Below, in pieces: positions 55,149-63,866 of a DNA stretch of 64,000 bases. Under the pieces are notes generated by a model. It saw only the letters and a list, made by a program, of their open reading frames with translations, searched no databases and was not told the origin of the DNA. The stretch covers positions 1-64,000 of the forward strand of contig CAWDIB010000005.1 of the NCBI GenBank assembly GCA_963802275.1, in the 5' to 3' direction. This DNA is from CAZMZW01 sp963802275. Its GTDB lineage: Bacteria > Chloroflexota > Anaerolineae > Anaerolineales > Anaerolineaceae. Made by a program: the position numbers and the translations under genes. The stretch's first letter is position 1, and each line of letters opens with the position of its first letter.

Positions 55149-55508
55149 ATGGACAAAATTTTCATCAAGGATTTGCTCGTACGCGGAGTTATCGGCATTA
55201 GTGAAAAGGAAAGGTCTCAACTGCAAGATATCGTGATCAACGTAATTATCTATACGGACATACAAAAAGGTGCAGAGTCTGACAAGATCGATGATTGCGT
55301 CAATTACCGCACGGCTGCCAAAGCCATTTTGGCACATGTGGAAAGTACTCCACGTTATACCGTGGAAGCCCTTGCTGCTGATATTGCCGGTATCTGCCTC
55401 GGATTTGAGGGCGCGGAAAAGGTAAAAATAAAGGTGGAAAAACCCGGGGCAGTTCGTTTTTCCAAATCGGTGGGGGTTGAGATCATTCGCAAGCATCCGC
55501 AGAAATGA
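55149..55508 (+). CDS. folB: Dihydroneopterin aldolase
   Basis: The 119-residue protein converts 7,8-dihydroneopterin to 6-hydroxymethyl-7,8-dihydropterin in folate synthesis. It begins MDKIFIKDLLVRGVIGIS, typical for FolB, and has the tail EKPGAVRFSKSVGVEI with the catalytic Lys-Pro and the pterin-binding glutamate region. Its stop codon TGA ends 1 base before the folK start, so translation is coupled. Confidence 0.93.
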   Translation: MDKIFIKDLLVRGVIGISEKERSQLQDIVINVIIYTDIQKGAESDKIDDCVNYRTAAKAILAHVESTPRYTVEALAADIAGICLGFEGAEKVKIKVEKPGAVRFSKSVGVEIIRKHPQK

Positions 55509-55509
55509 T

Positions 55510-55968
55510 ATGCATACTGCAACGATTCTTTTGGGTTCCAATATCGATGCTGAATTGAACCTAACCCGTGCTATTCAGGCACTGGAAAAGGAATGCAGAA
55601 TAATTTCGACCTCAAAAATCTGGCTGACCAAAGCGGTGGGAAGCAGCGGTCCGGATTTCTTGAATCAAGCCGTTTCTATTCGGACTAAATTGGATTTTGA
55701 TAATTTAAAGAACAATACCCTGCGATCCATTGAACAGCAGCATGGCCGTGTGCGTACTGCCGATAAATATGCCGACCGCACAATTGATCTGGATGTCATC
55801 ATTTTCGATAACCAGGTTATGGATCCAGCCATTTGGACGCATTGTTTCATCGCTTCACCATTGAGCGACTTGCATCCCGAACTTCAATCACCGGTCAATG
55901 GCACAACTCTCCTTGACATTGCCCGGGAACTGCAGTGCAAATCTGATGTAAAAATCTATAAAAAGTAA
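55510..55968 (+). CDS. folK: HPPK, 6-hydroxymethyl-7,8-dihydropterin pyrophosphokinase
   Basis: The 152-residue protein has the N-terminal ILLGSNIDAELNL, the pterin-binding QAVSIRTKL block and the metal-binding signature RTIDLDVIIFDN (DLD). It activates hydroxymethyl-dihydropterin for FolP. The start ATG at 55510 is chosen because it immediately follows the folB stop. No folP is in the window. The gene ends 8 bases from the convergent folE. Confidence 0.93.
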   Translation: MHTATILLGSNIDAELNLTRAIQALEKECRIISTSKIWLTKAVGSSGPDFLNQAVSIRTKLDFDNLKNNTLRSIEQQHGRVRTADKYADRTIDLDVIIFDNQVMDPAIWTHCFIASPLSDLHPELQSPVNGTTLLDIARELQCKSDVKIYKK

Positions 55969-55976
55969 ATAGTGCA

Positions 55977-56636
55977 CTAAAAATGCAAGGGGCTGGCACC
56001 TCTGGAGATGTTATCCAGGAATTCCATCCGCGTCGCTTCACGGTTTCGGAAAGCGCCCAGCATGGAAGAGGTGGTCATACGCGAGTCATGTTTCCGTACG
56101 CCGCGGATCATCGCACACATATGCATACCCTCCACCACAACCGCCACGCCGCGCGGATGTAAGACCTCATTCACATAATCAGCGATCTGGCGTGTCATGC
56201 GTTCCTGTACCTGCAAACGGCGGGAGAACATATCCACGATGCGCGGGATTTTTGATAAACCGATAACCTTTCCATCAGGGATATAAGCCACATGTGCTCT
56301 CCCCAAAAAAGGCAGCATGTGATGTTCGCATAACGAATTAAACTCAATATCCCGAATGATGACCATGTCATCATATTTCACATTGAACACCGCATTATTA
56401 AGCAGTTTGACGGGATCAATCCGGTACCCTTCCAATAACTCTTCGTATGCTTTTGCAACACGTTTTGGTGTATTTAATAACCCTTCGCGTTCCGGGTCCT
56501 CACCAATCGCTTTTAGAATGACAGCCACCGACTTTCGAATCGCTTCCGTATCAATTTCATTGTCGCAAATCAGGTCAGCGGCAATATAAATCGGTTCATC
56601 CCCGCAATTGTTATCCACCAATTTACTCTTATTCAT
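55977..56636 (-). CDS. folE: GTP cyclohydrolase I
   Basis: The 219-residue enzyme opens GTP to dihydroneopterin triphosphate, the first folate step. Hallmarks: FNSLCEHHMLPFLGRAHVAY with the zinc ligands Cys and His, GLSKIPRIVDMFSRRLQVQE, and MHMCAMIRGVRKHDSRM with the third zinc Cys. It is the last gene of a minus-strand operon after the prenyl synthase (2-base gap) and fni, and is convergent with folK, so both folate blocks meet here. Confidence 0.96.
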   Translation of the reverse strand: MNKSKLVDNNCGDEPIYIAADLICDNEIDTEAIRKSVAVILKAIGEDPEREGLLNTPKRVAKAYEELLEGYRIDPVKLLNNAVFNVKYDDMVIIRDIEFNSLCEHHMLPFLGRAHVAYIPDGKVIGLSKIPRIVDMFSRRLQVQERMTRQIADYVNEVLHPRGVAVVVEGMHMCAMIRGVRKHDSRMTTSSMLGAFRNREATRMEFLDNISRGASPLHF

Positions 56637-56638
56637 TT

Positions 56639-57646
56639 TTATCGTTTCCTTGTTCGTAATTTTAAGATTAATTCTTCCAGCAGAGAGCCCCCTTCTGAAG
56701 AATTGAAATTAATTTCCTGCATAATTTTGTCGGTATCATCATCCATTTTTTTCAATTCAGATTCCACTTTTGAGTAAACACCATCTTCCATCAACCAGGA
56801 AGATATCAGGGATACTTCACTTGGCATGATTTCTCCAGTTGCCCATTTTTTTTTGAAGCGTTTACTAATCTCAAGACCATACAGAACCGGAAGGGTATGC
56901 TTATGGTTGGCGAGGTCGCTTTCGATAGGCTTCCCGGTTTCATGGGGGTCGCCCCAAATTCCAAGCAGATCATCCTGCACTTGAAAAGAGCGCCCGAGAT
57001 TGTAACCGAGCTTTCTTAATAATTCCAATCGGGAAGAATCCACACCGGCGATCAAGCCGCCCAACTGCGTGCAGCAGGCCAGCAGGGAGGCAGTCTTCCC
57101 ATCGATCATCTTGAAATACTCCGCAATCGAAATATTATTTCGATTTTCAAAGGCCACATCCATCATCTGGCCTTCCACCAAATGCAGACATGCTTGCGCA
57201 ATGAGTTCACTAGCGTAAAGCGTGACTTCAGCTGGGTAAAACCGTTTCAGTTGTTGGGCAGAATGAAATACAAGGGTGAACATGCCATCACCAGCGTTAA
57301 TAGCCTGGGCTTGACCCCATTTTGCCCATACCGTTGGCCGTCCATGGCGTTGTTCGCTGCGATCTTCCACATCATCATGAATTAAAGAAAAATTATGCAA
57401 AAATTCAACCGCCGCCGCTGCTGGGAGGGCACGTTTCCAATCTGCTTGAAATGCATGGGTGATCAATAAAACCAAAAGAGGCCTGATCCTTTTTCCCCGT
57501 GTTTCTCTTTCCTTGTCCATTCCAAGATGATAGATGAAAATTTCATTCAACAAATCAGCCCTCGGATCGAGGCTTACCTGAATAATCTGGCGCATTTCAG
57601 CTTCCAAAACCGGAATGGTTTGGTTAATAAATTCCGTCAGGTTCAT
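56639..57646 (-). CDS. Trans-polyprenyl diphosphate synthase (GGPP-type)
   Basis: The 335-residue enzyme has the first aspartate-rich motif LIHDDVEDRSEQRHG and the second QVQDDLLGIWGD, plus RGKRIRPLL with the IPP-binding Arg/Lys. It extends allylic diphosphates with IPP. The residues before the first motif (FLHNFSLI) include bulky Phe and Leu, which would favour a short product (C15-C20), but chain length cannot be fixed by eye. It is 3 bases after fni in an operon for isoprenoids. Confidence 0.92.
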   Translation of the reverse strand: MNLTEFINQTIPVLEAEMRQIIQVSLDPRADLLNEIFIYHLGMDKERETRGKRIRPLLVLLITHAFQADWKRALPAAAAVEFLHNFSLIHDDVEDRSEQRHGRPTVWAKWGQAQAINAGDGMFTLVFHSAQQLKRFYPAEVTLYASELIAQACLHLVEGQMMDVAFENRNNISIAEYFKMIDGKTASLLACCTQLGGLIAGVDSSRLELLRKLGYNLGRSFQVQDDLLGIWGDPHETGKPIESDLANHKHTLPVLYGLEISKRFKKKWATGEIMPSEVSLISSWLMEDGVYSKVESELKKMDDDTDKIMQEINFNSSEGGSLLEELILKLRTRKR

Positions 57647-57649
57647 TTA

Positions 57650-58666
57650 TTATCTTTTTACCAGGTGCACTTTTTTTAACGTCTCAATATTTTTTACCCC
57701 GGCTGAAAACATGCAAACCCGCATTTGAAGGGTTATCTCGTCAACCAGTGACATCAACCGGGCTTCTGATTCAGCAGCCGCTTTAAGGAATCGCCCTGCC
57801 ATACCCACAAGCGAAGCTCCCAAGGCCATCGCCTTTGCTGCATCCATGCCGGAGACAAGCCCTCCAGAGGCGATCAAAGGCAAGTTCGGTAAAGTTTGTC
57901 TGATTGAGACCAGGCAACCAACTGTTGATAATCCCCAATTAACGAAATCCCCCGCAACCTTGCGCCGCATTTCCTCTTGAATCCTGAATTTTTCAACCTG
58001 CGACCAGCTTGTACCCCCTGCCCCGGCTACATCAATGGCAGCAACGCCAGCCGATGCCAGGCGCCGGGCAACGTCTGCCGATATACCCCAGCCGACTTCT
58101 TTGACCAATACGGGAACATTGAGCTCTTTACATACCAATTCAATCTTTTTCAGCAATCCACTGAAGTTTACATTTCCTTCCGGCTGCAGCGCTTCCTGTA
58201 GAGGGTTGAGATGCAAGAACAGGGCATCAGCTTGAATGGCATCCACTGCCCGTTGGCAATCCGAGGTTGAATACCCATAATTCAGTTGAACAGCACCCAC
58301 GTTGGCAAAAAGCAAGATATCCGGGGCAAATTGGCGAACCTTGAAGGAATCCATGGCGCGAGGTTCTTCCAAGCCTGCGCGTTGTGAACCGACACCCATG
58401 GCCATCCCCACCTTTTGTGCCACGATCGCAAGGGTGCGATTGATTAACCCGGTTTCCTCATTCCCGCCTGTCATGGATGATATTAAGAGGGGAACTTTGA
58501 CGGAATGTGCTAGAAATGTTGTAGTCAGGTCAACCTGATTCAAATCCAACTCTGGAAGGGCATTGTGTTCAAATTGATATTTCTCAAAACCATTGGTCAA
58601 AGCAGATTTTACATTCTCTTCCAAAACTATCTTGATATGGTCGCTTTTTCTTTGGGATGTGCTCAT
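57650..58666 (-). CDS. fni: Type 2 isopentenyl-diphosphate delta-isomerase
   Basis: The 338-residue FMN/NADPH-dependent enzyme interconverts IPP and DMAPP. Signatures are RKSDHIKIVLEE at the N-terminus, the substrate-binding LISSMTGGNEETG, GVGSQRAGLE, VLVKEVGWGIS, the GAGGTSW loop and IASGGLVSGMDAAKAMALGA for FMN phosphate. It is the first gene of the operon with the prenyl synthase and folE and is divergent from the acyl carrier protein gene. Confidence 0.95.
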   Translation of the reverse strand: MSTSQRKSDHIKIVLEENVKSALTNGFEKYQFEHNALPELDLNQVDLTTTFLAHSVKVPLLISSMTGGNEETGLINRTLAIVAQKVGMAMGVGSQRAGLEEPRAMDSFKVRQFAPDILLFANVGAVQLNYGYSTSDCQRAVDAIQADALFLHLNPLQEALQPEGNVNFSGLLKKIELVCKELNVPVLVKEVGWGISADVARRLASAGVAAIDVAGAGGTSWSQVEKFRIQEEMRRKVAGDFVNWGLSTVGCLVSIRQTLPNLPLIASGGLVSGMDAAKAMALGASLVGMAGRFLKAAAESEARLMSLVDEITLQMRVCMFSAGVKNIETLKKVHLVKR

Positions 58667-58757
58667 GAATATTATTCTGTTGATAAATCAAAATACCAGT
58701 TAGGGTGTTTAATACTATAATTGAAATTGTATCTTAATACTTACTGGAGGTTTTGCG

Positions 58758-59003
58758 ATGGATGATGTATTAAAAGGTGTCAAAGAGGTCATTCTCAAAA
58801 ATATTAAATTCGACGAGAGCAAGATCACTTTGGATACGAAGATTATTGATGATTTAAAGGCCGATTCCATGGAACAATTCTTAATTGTGGATGGAATTTG
58901 TGAAAAATTTGACATCCCAATTTCTGATGATGATGCCCCCAATTTGAAAGATATCAAGACTGTTGGCGATATCGTGAAATTTGTCGAAAAGCAGAAAAAA
59001 TAA
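58758..59003 (+). CDS. Acyl carrier protein
   Basis: The 81-residue acidic protein has the phosphopantetheine attachment site DDLKADSMEQF with Ser37 in the DSM motif. Because no fatty-acid synthesis genes are adjacent, it could be a dedicated carrier rather than the housekeeping AcpP. The C-terminal KFVEKQKK is typical. GGAGG lies before the ATG at 58758. It is flanked by divergent fni and convergent sucD. Confidence 0.92.
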   Translation: MDDVLKGVKEVILKNIKFDESKITLDTKIIDDLKADSMEQFLIVDGICEKFDIPISDDDAPNLKDIKTVGDIVKFVEKQKK

Positions 59004-59015
59004 ATAATTAGATAG

Positions 59016-59882
59016 TCATGCCCTAAGAAGAGCAGAGATTTCTTCCGGGTAAGCTGCCACCTTTACACCATTTTCCTTCAATATGCGTATCTTATCTTGG
59101 GCAGAACCTGCTCTTCCTTCAATTATCGCCCCTGCGTGTCCCATCCGCCGGTTGGGGGGAGCTGTCATACCGGCAATATACGCCACAACCGGTTTGGTCA
59201 TGTGCTTTGAAATAAATTCGGCAGCTTTTTCTTCATCGTTGCCACCTATTTCACCAATCAACACAACCTGATCGGTATTCACATCTTCTTCAAAAAGCTC
59301 CAAAATATCAGAAAATCTGGAACCAGGGATGGGATCCCCGCCAATACCAACGCAAGTCGACAAACCTAATCCGGAATTATTTAATACCGCCATGACCTCG
59401 TAAGTCAATGTGCCGGAACGAGAGACAAGTCCTATATTGCCCTCTTTCACAATCCCTTCAGGAATGATGCCGGCATTGCATTTTTGAGGTGAAAGCAACC
59501 CCGGAGAATTTGGGCCAATTATTCTGACTTTACGATAGCTTGCATAATTCTTGATTAAAAGCATATCGGATAATGGAATGCCCTCTGTGATACAGATAAT
59601 TAATGGGATATCGGCATCGATAGCTTCAAGTATTGCATCAGCCGCTGAGTGAAATGGTACAAAAACAATACAGGCATTGCCCCCGGTAATTTCAGCAGCC
59701 GTATGAACGTTATCGAAAACTGGTATCTTGCCATTTAAGACCCATTCACCACCTCTACCAGGCGTCACACCCGCCACTACGTAAGAACCAGCTTTCAGCA
59801 TGCGTTCGGTATGGAATAAACCTTCTTTTCCGGTGATTCCCTGGATGATGATCTTTGTATCCTTGTCAACCAATATCGACAC
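59016..59882 (-). CDS. sucD: Succinyl-CoA ligase, alpha subunit
   Basis: The 288-residue protein has the CoA-binding domain QGITGKEGLFHTERML, the GPNSPGLLSP loop, GIGGDPIPGSRFSD, and the active-site histidine in RRMGHAGAIIEG, which is phosphorylated during catalysis. Together with SucC it converts succinyl-CoA to succinate with ATP or GTP formation. It follows sucC after 2 bases. Confidence 0.95.
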   Translation of the reverse strand: MSILVDKDTKIIIQGITGKEGLFHTERMLKAGSYVVAGVTPGRGGEWVLNGKIPVFDNVHTAAEITGGNACIVFVPFHSAADAILEAIDADIPLIICITEGIPLSDMLLIKNYASYRKVRIIGPNSPGLLSPQKCNAGIIPEGIVKEGNIGLVSRSGTLTYEVMAVLNNSGLGLSTCVGIGGDPIPGSRFSDILELFEEDVNTDQVVLIGEIGGNDEEKAAEFISKHMTKPVVAYIAGMTAPPNRRMGHAGAIIEGRAGSAQDKIRILKENGVKVAAYPEEISALLRA

Positions 59883-59884
59883 GT

Positions 59885-61021
59885 TTATTTACCCTTCGCC
59901 ATTTTTATTGCAGTTTTGGCTGCTTCAGAAAATGAAACCACCGGATTGATTCCTTTTTCTCTTAACAATGCGTGCGCTTCCTGTGCATGATTACCTTCCA
60001 GTCGGACCACCACTGGAAGGTGAATATTCATACTTTCAAAGACCTGGATCATTCCCCTTGCAACCTCATCACAGCGCGTGATACCGCCAAAAATATTGAC
60101 TAGGACAGATTTCACCTGTAAATCCGCCAGGAGCAACCGAAAAGCGGCAGCCACCTTTTCCATGCCGGCGCCACCACCGATATCCAAAAAGTTGGCCGGT
60201 TCGCCGCCAAACTGCTGGATGATATCCATGGTTGCCATGGCAAGGCCGGCTCCATTGACCATGCAACCCACATTGCCATGTAAACGAATATACGAAATCC
60301 CCAGCTTGCGTGCCTCCACTTCTGCAGGATCTTCGCTCTCTGTATCGCGTAATTCAACCATCTCGGGATGCCTGAATAGAGCATTGTCATCCAGATCGAT
60401 TTTTCCATCCAATGCAACCAATTGATCGCTGGATGTGATAACTAATGGATTTATCTCAACCAGAATGGCATCATGTTGTTTAAAAACCTGCCATAATTTT
60501 TGACTTATCTGAAAGAAATGGCGCCAATATTTTCTTGGGAGGTCAATGGCGGAAGCCAGGCTGCGGGCATGATATTCCCGCAAACCCAATAACAATGAAA
60601 TGGGCATTTTTATCACTTTTTCAGGTGAGCTTTGGGCTGTTTCTTCTATCTCTATCCCACCCTGCGAGGAGGCGATCATCACGGGTATTGAATGCTCGCG
60701 ATCAATGGTCAATCCAAGATAGAGTTCCTGTTTAAAATCCACGGCTTCATCCACCAGCACTTTATGGACCGATAGATGATTGATGCTCATGCTGAGAATC
60801 CTGGTTGCCAAAATTTCAGCCTTTTCAGGAGATTCAGCTAATAAGACTCCTCCAGCTTTTCCCCGCCCCCCGCTTAAAACCTGGGCTTTGACCACCACTC
60901 TGGCGCCCAGTTCCTCTGCGATTTGCTTGGCAATGGTGGCAGTCCCTGCTACGCGTCCGTTTGGTATGGGTATGCCGAATTTCGAAAAAACCTGCTTGGA
61001 TTGATATTCGTGCAATCGCAT
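59885..61021 (-). CDS. sucC: Succinyl-CoA ligase, beta subunit
   Basis: The 378-residue protein has the ATP-grasp domain with VLSGGRGKAGGV, the metal-binding VEINPLVIT, NVGCMVNGAGLAMATMD, FLDIGGGAGMEKVAAAF and NIFGGITRCDEVA, and a C-terminal CoA-ligase domain. It supplies the nucleotide site of the enzyme. It is the first gene of the sucCD unit. Upstream is the terminator of the SPFH gene. Confidence 0.95.
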   Translation of the reverse strand: MRLHEYQSKQVFSKFGIPIPNGRVAGTATIAKQIAEELGARVVVKAQVLSGGRGKAGGVLLAESPEKAEILATRILSMSINHLSVHKVLVDEAVDFKQELYLGLTIDREHSIPVMIASSQGGIEIEETAQSSPEKVIKMPISLLLGLREYHARSLASAIDLPRKYWRHFFQISQKLWQVFKQHDAILVEINPLVITSSDQLVALDGKIDLDDNALFRHPEMVELRDTESEDPAEVEARKLGISYIRLHGNVGCMVNGAGLAMATMDIIQQFGGEPANFLDIGGGAGMEKVAAAFRLLLADLQVKSVLVNIFGGITRCDEVARGMIQVFESMNIHLPVVVRLEGNHAQEAHALLREKGINPVVSFSEAAKTAIKMAKGK

Positions 61022-61061
61022 GAAATACTGATTTTCCCGTGAAAATTATACATCCATAATA

Positions 61062-61091
61062 AAACCGCCCGGCTTGTTTACCGGGCGGTTT
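61062..61091 (-). terminator. Rho-independent terminator of the SPFH operon
   Basis: An 11-bp stem AAACCGCCCGG / CCGGGCGGTTT with an 8-base loop. On the minus strand a TTTTATT tract follows, 12 bases after the SPFH stop codon at 61103. Confidence 0.9.
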
Positions 61092-61102
61092 CAGGAATAT
61101 TC

Positions 61103-62140
61103 TTATCCTTTGAGGAACTTTTCAAGAGATTCTTTACTGATGCGGTAGCTGGACCCAATCTTTTTTGCAGATAGCGATTTATCCTGGATTGCCTTGAGCA
61201 CATCCTCTTCCGCCACCTTGAGCACTTTGGCTGCTTCGGCAGGGGTCATCACCGCCGGAATAACCGAAGATTCCGCCCCGGCAGCTCCAGAACCAGCGTT
61301 CATACCTTTCAAGGTATCGCTGATTACACCCCCCAATCCCATGCCAGCGCCCAGTCCTGCTGTCAACCCGGCACCGCCGCTGGGATTTTGAGCCGCATCA
61401 CGAATGGCATCGGCAGCCTGCAGCCGGGTGTAGGTTTCCACATCCAGCATGCCCATGGAACGGAGCTCATCCAGGGATTTCTCAGACGGCTTAAGATTCC
61501 CGATGTAAAAAGATTTCAGGGTTAAACCGACTGCAGCAAAATCGTCCTGGGCTTTCACCCGAACGCTGGTCCCCAGTTCTTCCGTAAGTGCAATCATTTC
61601 AACAACCGATTTTTTACTGGTGGTTTCTCCCAGCAAATCTTGCAGTTTTGAAAGCAACATGGTGCGCAACCGATTTTCAATAGCAACCGTTTGATAATTA
61701 CCCTGGGCACCCACGACTTGGGCGACAAATTGCTGTGGGTCCTTGACGGCAAAACTGTAGGTGCCAAAGCCCTGCAGCAGAGCATATCCCACACCCGCAC
61801 CTGGATTGCGGACAATTATGGGTTGCGGCGTGCCCCATTTCTGGTCAACAAACTCTTTCATCGAAACATAGTAAACCTCAGCCGTGAAAGGCGTTCGACC
61901 ATCAAATACAGCGCCCAAGAGATTCACCAGCAAAGGCAGGTTGGCAGTTGAGATGGTATGGCGGCCAGGGCCAAGCACATCCAGCGCATGCCCATCACGG
62001 AAAAAGACCACCCGCTGGGATTCACGTACAATCACCTGTGAGCCAAAGCGCAAATCAGCAATGCCTTGTTCTGGGAAGCGATGAACGATCTCATCCTGCA
62101 TCTCACTCGCATATTCAACTACATCCACTATTCTTGCCAT
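61103..62140 (-). CDS. SPFH-domain protein with C-terminal excisionase-type HTH
   Basis: The 345-residue protein has an SPFH (band 7) domain from about residue 20 to 220 (VFFRDGHALDVLGPGRH, VKAQDDFAAVGLTLKSFYIG). A Gly/Ala-rich hydrophobic linker follows (ASNPSGGAGLTAGLGAGMG-type, about residues 255-290), and then a MerR/excisionase-like helix-turn-helix (VMTPAEAAKVLKVAEEDVLK, then KKIGSSYRISKESLEKFLKG) at the end. It has no N-terminal membrane anchor, as in the YdjI-like subgroup. A DNA- or peptide-binding winged helix on an SPFH scaffold is uncommon. It lies 31 bases after the 185-aa partner gene. Confidence 0.85.
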   Translation of the reverse strand: MARIVDVVEYASEMQDEIVHRFPEQGIADLRFGSQVIVRESQRVVFFRDGHALDVLGPGRHTISTANLPLLVNLLGAVFDGRTPFTAEVYYVSMKEFVDQKWGTPQPIIVRNPGAGVGYALLQGFGTYSFAVKDPQQFVAQVVGAQGNYQTVAIENRLRTMLLSKLQDLLGETTSKKSVVEMIALTEELGTSVRVKAQDDFAAVGLTLKSFYIGNLKPSEKSLDELRSMGMLDVETYTRLQAADAIRDAAQNPSGGAGLTAGLGAGMGLGGVISDTLKGMNAGSGAAGAESSVIPAVMTPAEAAKVLKVAEEDVLKAIQDKSLSAKKIGSSYRISKESLEKFLKG

Positions 62141-62171
62141 AAGTCACTCCATAAAATTGATGAATTATTCT

Positions 62172-62729
62172 TTAAGCTGATACTGCTGGAGAGTTCGCTT
62201 CAGAACCATCTCCTGCACTGTTCACAACCGCTTCTTTTCTTCTTTCAAATGCTTCCAGGCACTGCTGGCTGGTGGCTACCAAATGGCGCATGGCAGCCGA
62301 TTCACCATCTGACCCGAGCGACGAGCTGACATTATCAAGGGCACGATTGATCTCATCCTCCAAATCCAACAACTGGAGATCGTACTGGTAAATCACCGCC
62401 AACGCTTTGGTATCAATTTTTACAGCGTCAAAGAAACCGGCATAACCATAAGCTGCAGTTCGAATACGGTCGATGAATTGACGGAGCTTCAATGCAGCTT
62501 TCTCAATTTCCTGCACTTTTTCAATTCCACCACTGGAAACCATCTCGTGCTGCAGAGAAGAAATCTTCTGCCAGAGTGATTCAAAATGGTCAGCGATGGT
62601 ATCCCGCAGAAGTTTATCTGCGCTGCGCCGATTAACCCTTTCTACATACCCGTTGAATCCCGGGATTTTGCTGAGGATTTTTTTGAAAAAATCCTGTTCG
62701 TTGGTTACTTTATCCAAGATATCCGTCAT
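62172..62729 (-). CDS. Helical protein of unknown function, partner of the SPFH gene
   Basis: I do not recognise a named family for this 185-residue protein. It is mostly alpha-helical with coiled-coil-like stretches (VQEIEKAALKLRQFIDRIRT, QLLDLEDEINRALDNVSS), no signal peptide or membrane segment, and an unstructured Ala/Ser-rich end. It is the first gene of a two-gene unit with the SPFH-HTH protein, so it may bind or be organised by it. A phage-shock or PspA-like role is possible by analogy only. Confidence 0.7.
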   Translation of the reverse strand: MTDILDKVTNEQDFFKKILSKIPGFNGYVERVNRRSADKLLRDTIADHFESLWQKISSLQHEMVSSGGIEKVQEIEKAALKLRQFIDRIRTAAYGYAGFFDAVKIDTKALAVIYQYDLQLLDLEDEINRALDNVSSSLGSDGESAAMRHLVATSQQCLEAFERRKEAVVNSAGDGSEANSPAVSA

Positions 62730-62910
62730 AGGTACTCCTCCATTCTGAACTTAAAACAATTATAGCCATTTTTTAACTGGATTTCACATCCTTTTGTATA
62801 ATATTTACGAAAAATAATCCTGGGGGTTTCCATAACTTGAAATATTTTCCTGGGTAGATATAATAAGAATTAAGAATCTTTAACACACAACGCAAAGGAG
62901 AAACCTTTTC

Positions 62911-63060
62911 ATGCCTTCTTTCTCGCAGAGAGGCGGACTCGGGATTTTGGAATATTTGCTGATCCTCACCATCATCATCCTTGGAATTGTGATTCTTGTT
63001 AAACTTTTCGGTCCTGCCGTGAATCAATTCATTGAAAATCTTATTTCCACAACTCAATAA
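62911..63060 (+). CDS. Flp-like type IVb pilin, 49 aa
   Basis: A short gene with a strong AAAGGAG site 10 bases upstream. The product begins MPSFSQRGGLGILEY, then a 20-residue hydrophobic helix LLILTIIILGIVILVKLFG and a polar tail. The Gly before the cleavage point and Glu at position +5 of the mature form (GG, then LGILE) match type IV prepilins. The short length fits the Flp class, processed by TadV-type peptidase and assembled by Tad machinery. No tad genes are in the window. Confidence 0.8.
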   Translation: MPSFSQRGGLGILEYLLILTIIILGIVILVKLFGPAVNQFIENLISTTQ

Positions 63061-63101
63061 CACCAATGACAAACAAACTCCCATAATTCGCTTATGAGAG
63101 A

Positions 63102-63863
63102 ATGCAGATAAATACAACCTCTTTGGTACTTAACGAAGTTTTTTGGAAGTGCGTTGATTGGATCTATCCCCCTGTTTGTTGCACTTGTAGTGAGATAGGT
63201 AAACTTATGTGTGATCGTTGCTATTCACAGATAGATCTCAAACAAAATCCGAGCTGCAATTTTTGTGGAGAACCCATCAAATCCGGTTCAATTTGCACAA
63301 GATGCAAACAGCAAACACCTTATTTCGCCAAACTGCGTTCGCTCGGTTATTATTCGGGTCCTCTACGGGATGCGATCGTATCTCTTAAATATCATCGCAA
63401 TATCGGTCTGGGTTCTTTTTTCGCACCCGCTCTTTGTGTAATAATCGTTAAAGAGAAATGGAACATTGATTTCATTACTTCAATACCGCTAAGTGCAAAC
63501 AGAAAAAAGGAGCGTGGCTATAATCAGGCGGAGATTCTTGCCAGACCTATCGCAAGAAGAATGAACCTGCCCTATTCAGAGAAACCGGTTCATCGTAACA
63601 AACACACCTCTTCCCAGGTTGGATTAAGCGTAAAAGAACGTCAACTTAACATGAAAGATGCTTTTATGGCTGATCCCCAGGTTGTCAAAGATAAAAGCAT
63701 TTTACTCATCGATGATGTTGCCACAACCGGCGCAACCATGGATGCCTGTGCCAAGGCACTCCTGGATGCCGGATGCCGACAGGTTTTCGGCCTTACTTTG
63801 GCAAAGACGATCGGTTTGCAGGATGATTTGTTTGGCACAAAAATTTCTATTCTTCGGAGGTGA
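63102..63863 (+). CDS. comF: ComF-family phosphoribosyltransferase-like protein
   Basis: The 253-residue protein has an N-terminal zinc region (CCTCSEIGKLMCDRCYSQ, later CNFCGEPI and CTRCK) and a type I PRTase fold with IPLSANRKKERGYNQAE and the PRPP loop ILLIDDVATTGATMDACAKA. ComF is required for DNA uptake in naturally competent bacteria, though many members lie in genomes without full competence systems. It starts 41 bases after the pilin and is followed after 3 bases by the HPF gene, so it could be co-transcribed with it. Confidence 0.92.
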   Translation: MQINTTSLVLNEVFWKCVDWIYPPVCCTCSEIGKLMCDRCYSQIDLKQNPSCNFCGEPIKSGSICTRCKQQTPYFAKLRSLGYYSGPLRDAIVSLKYHRNIGLGSFFAPALCVIIVKEKWNIDFITSIPLSANRKKERGYNQAEILARPIARRMNLPYSEKPVHRNKHTSSQVGLSVKERQLNMKDAFMADPQVVKDKSILLIDDVATTGATMDACAKALLDAGCRQVFGLTLAKTIGLQDDLFGTKISILRR

Positions 63864-63866
63864 AAA

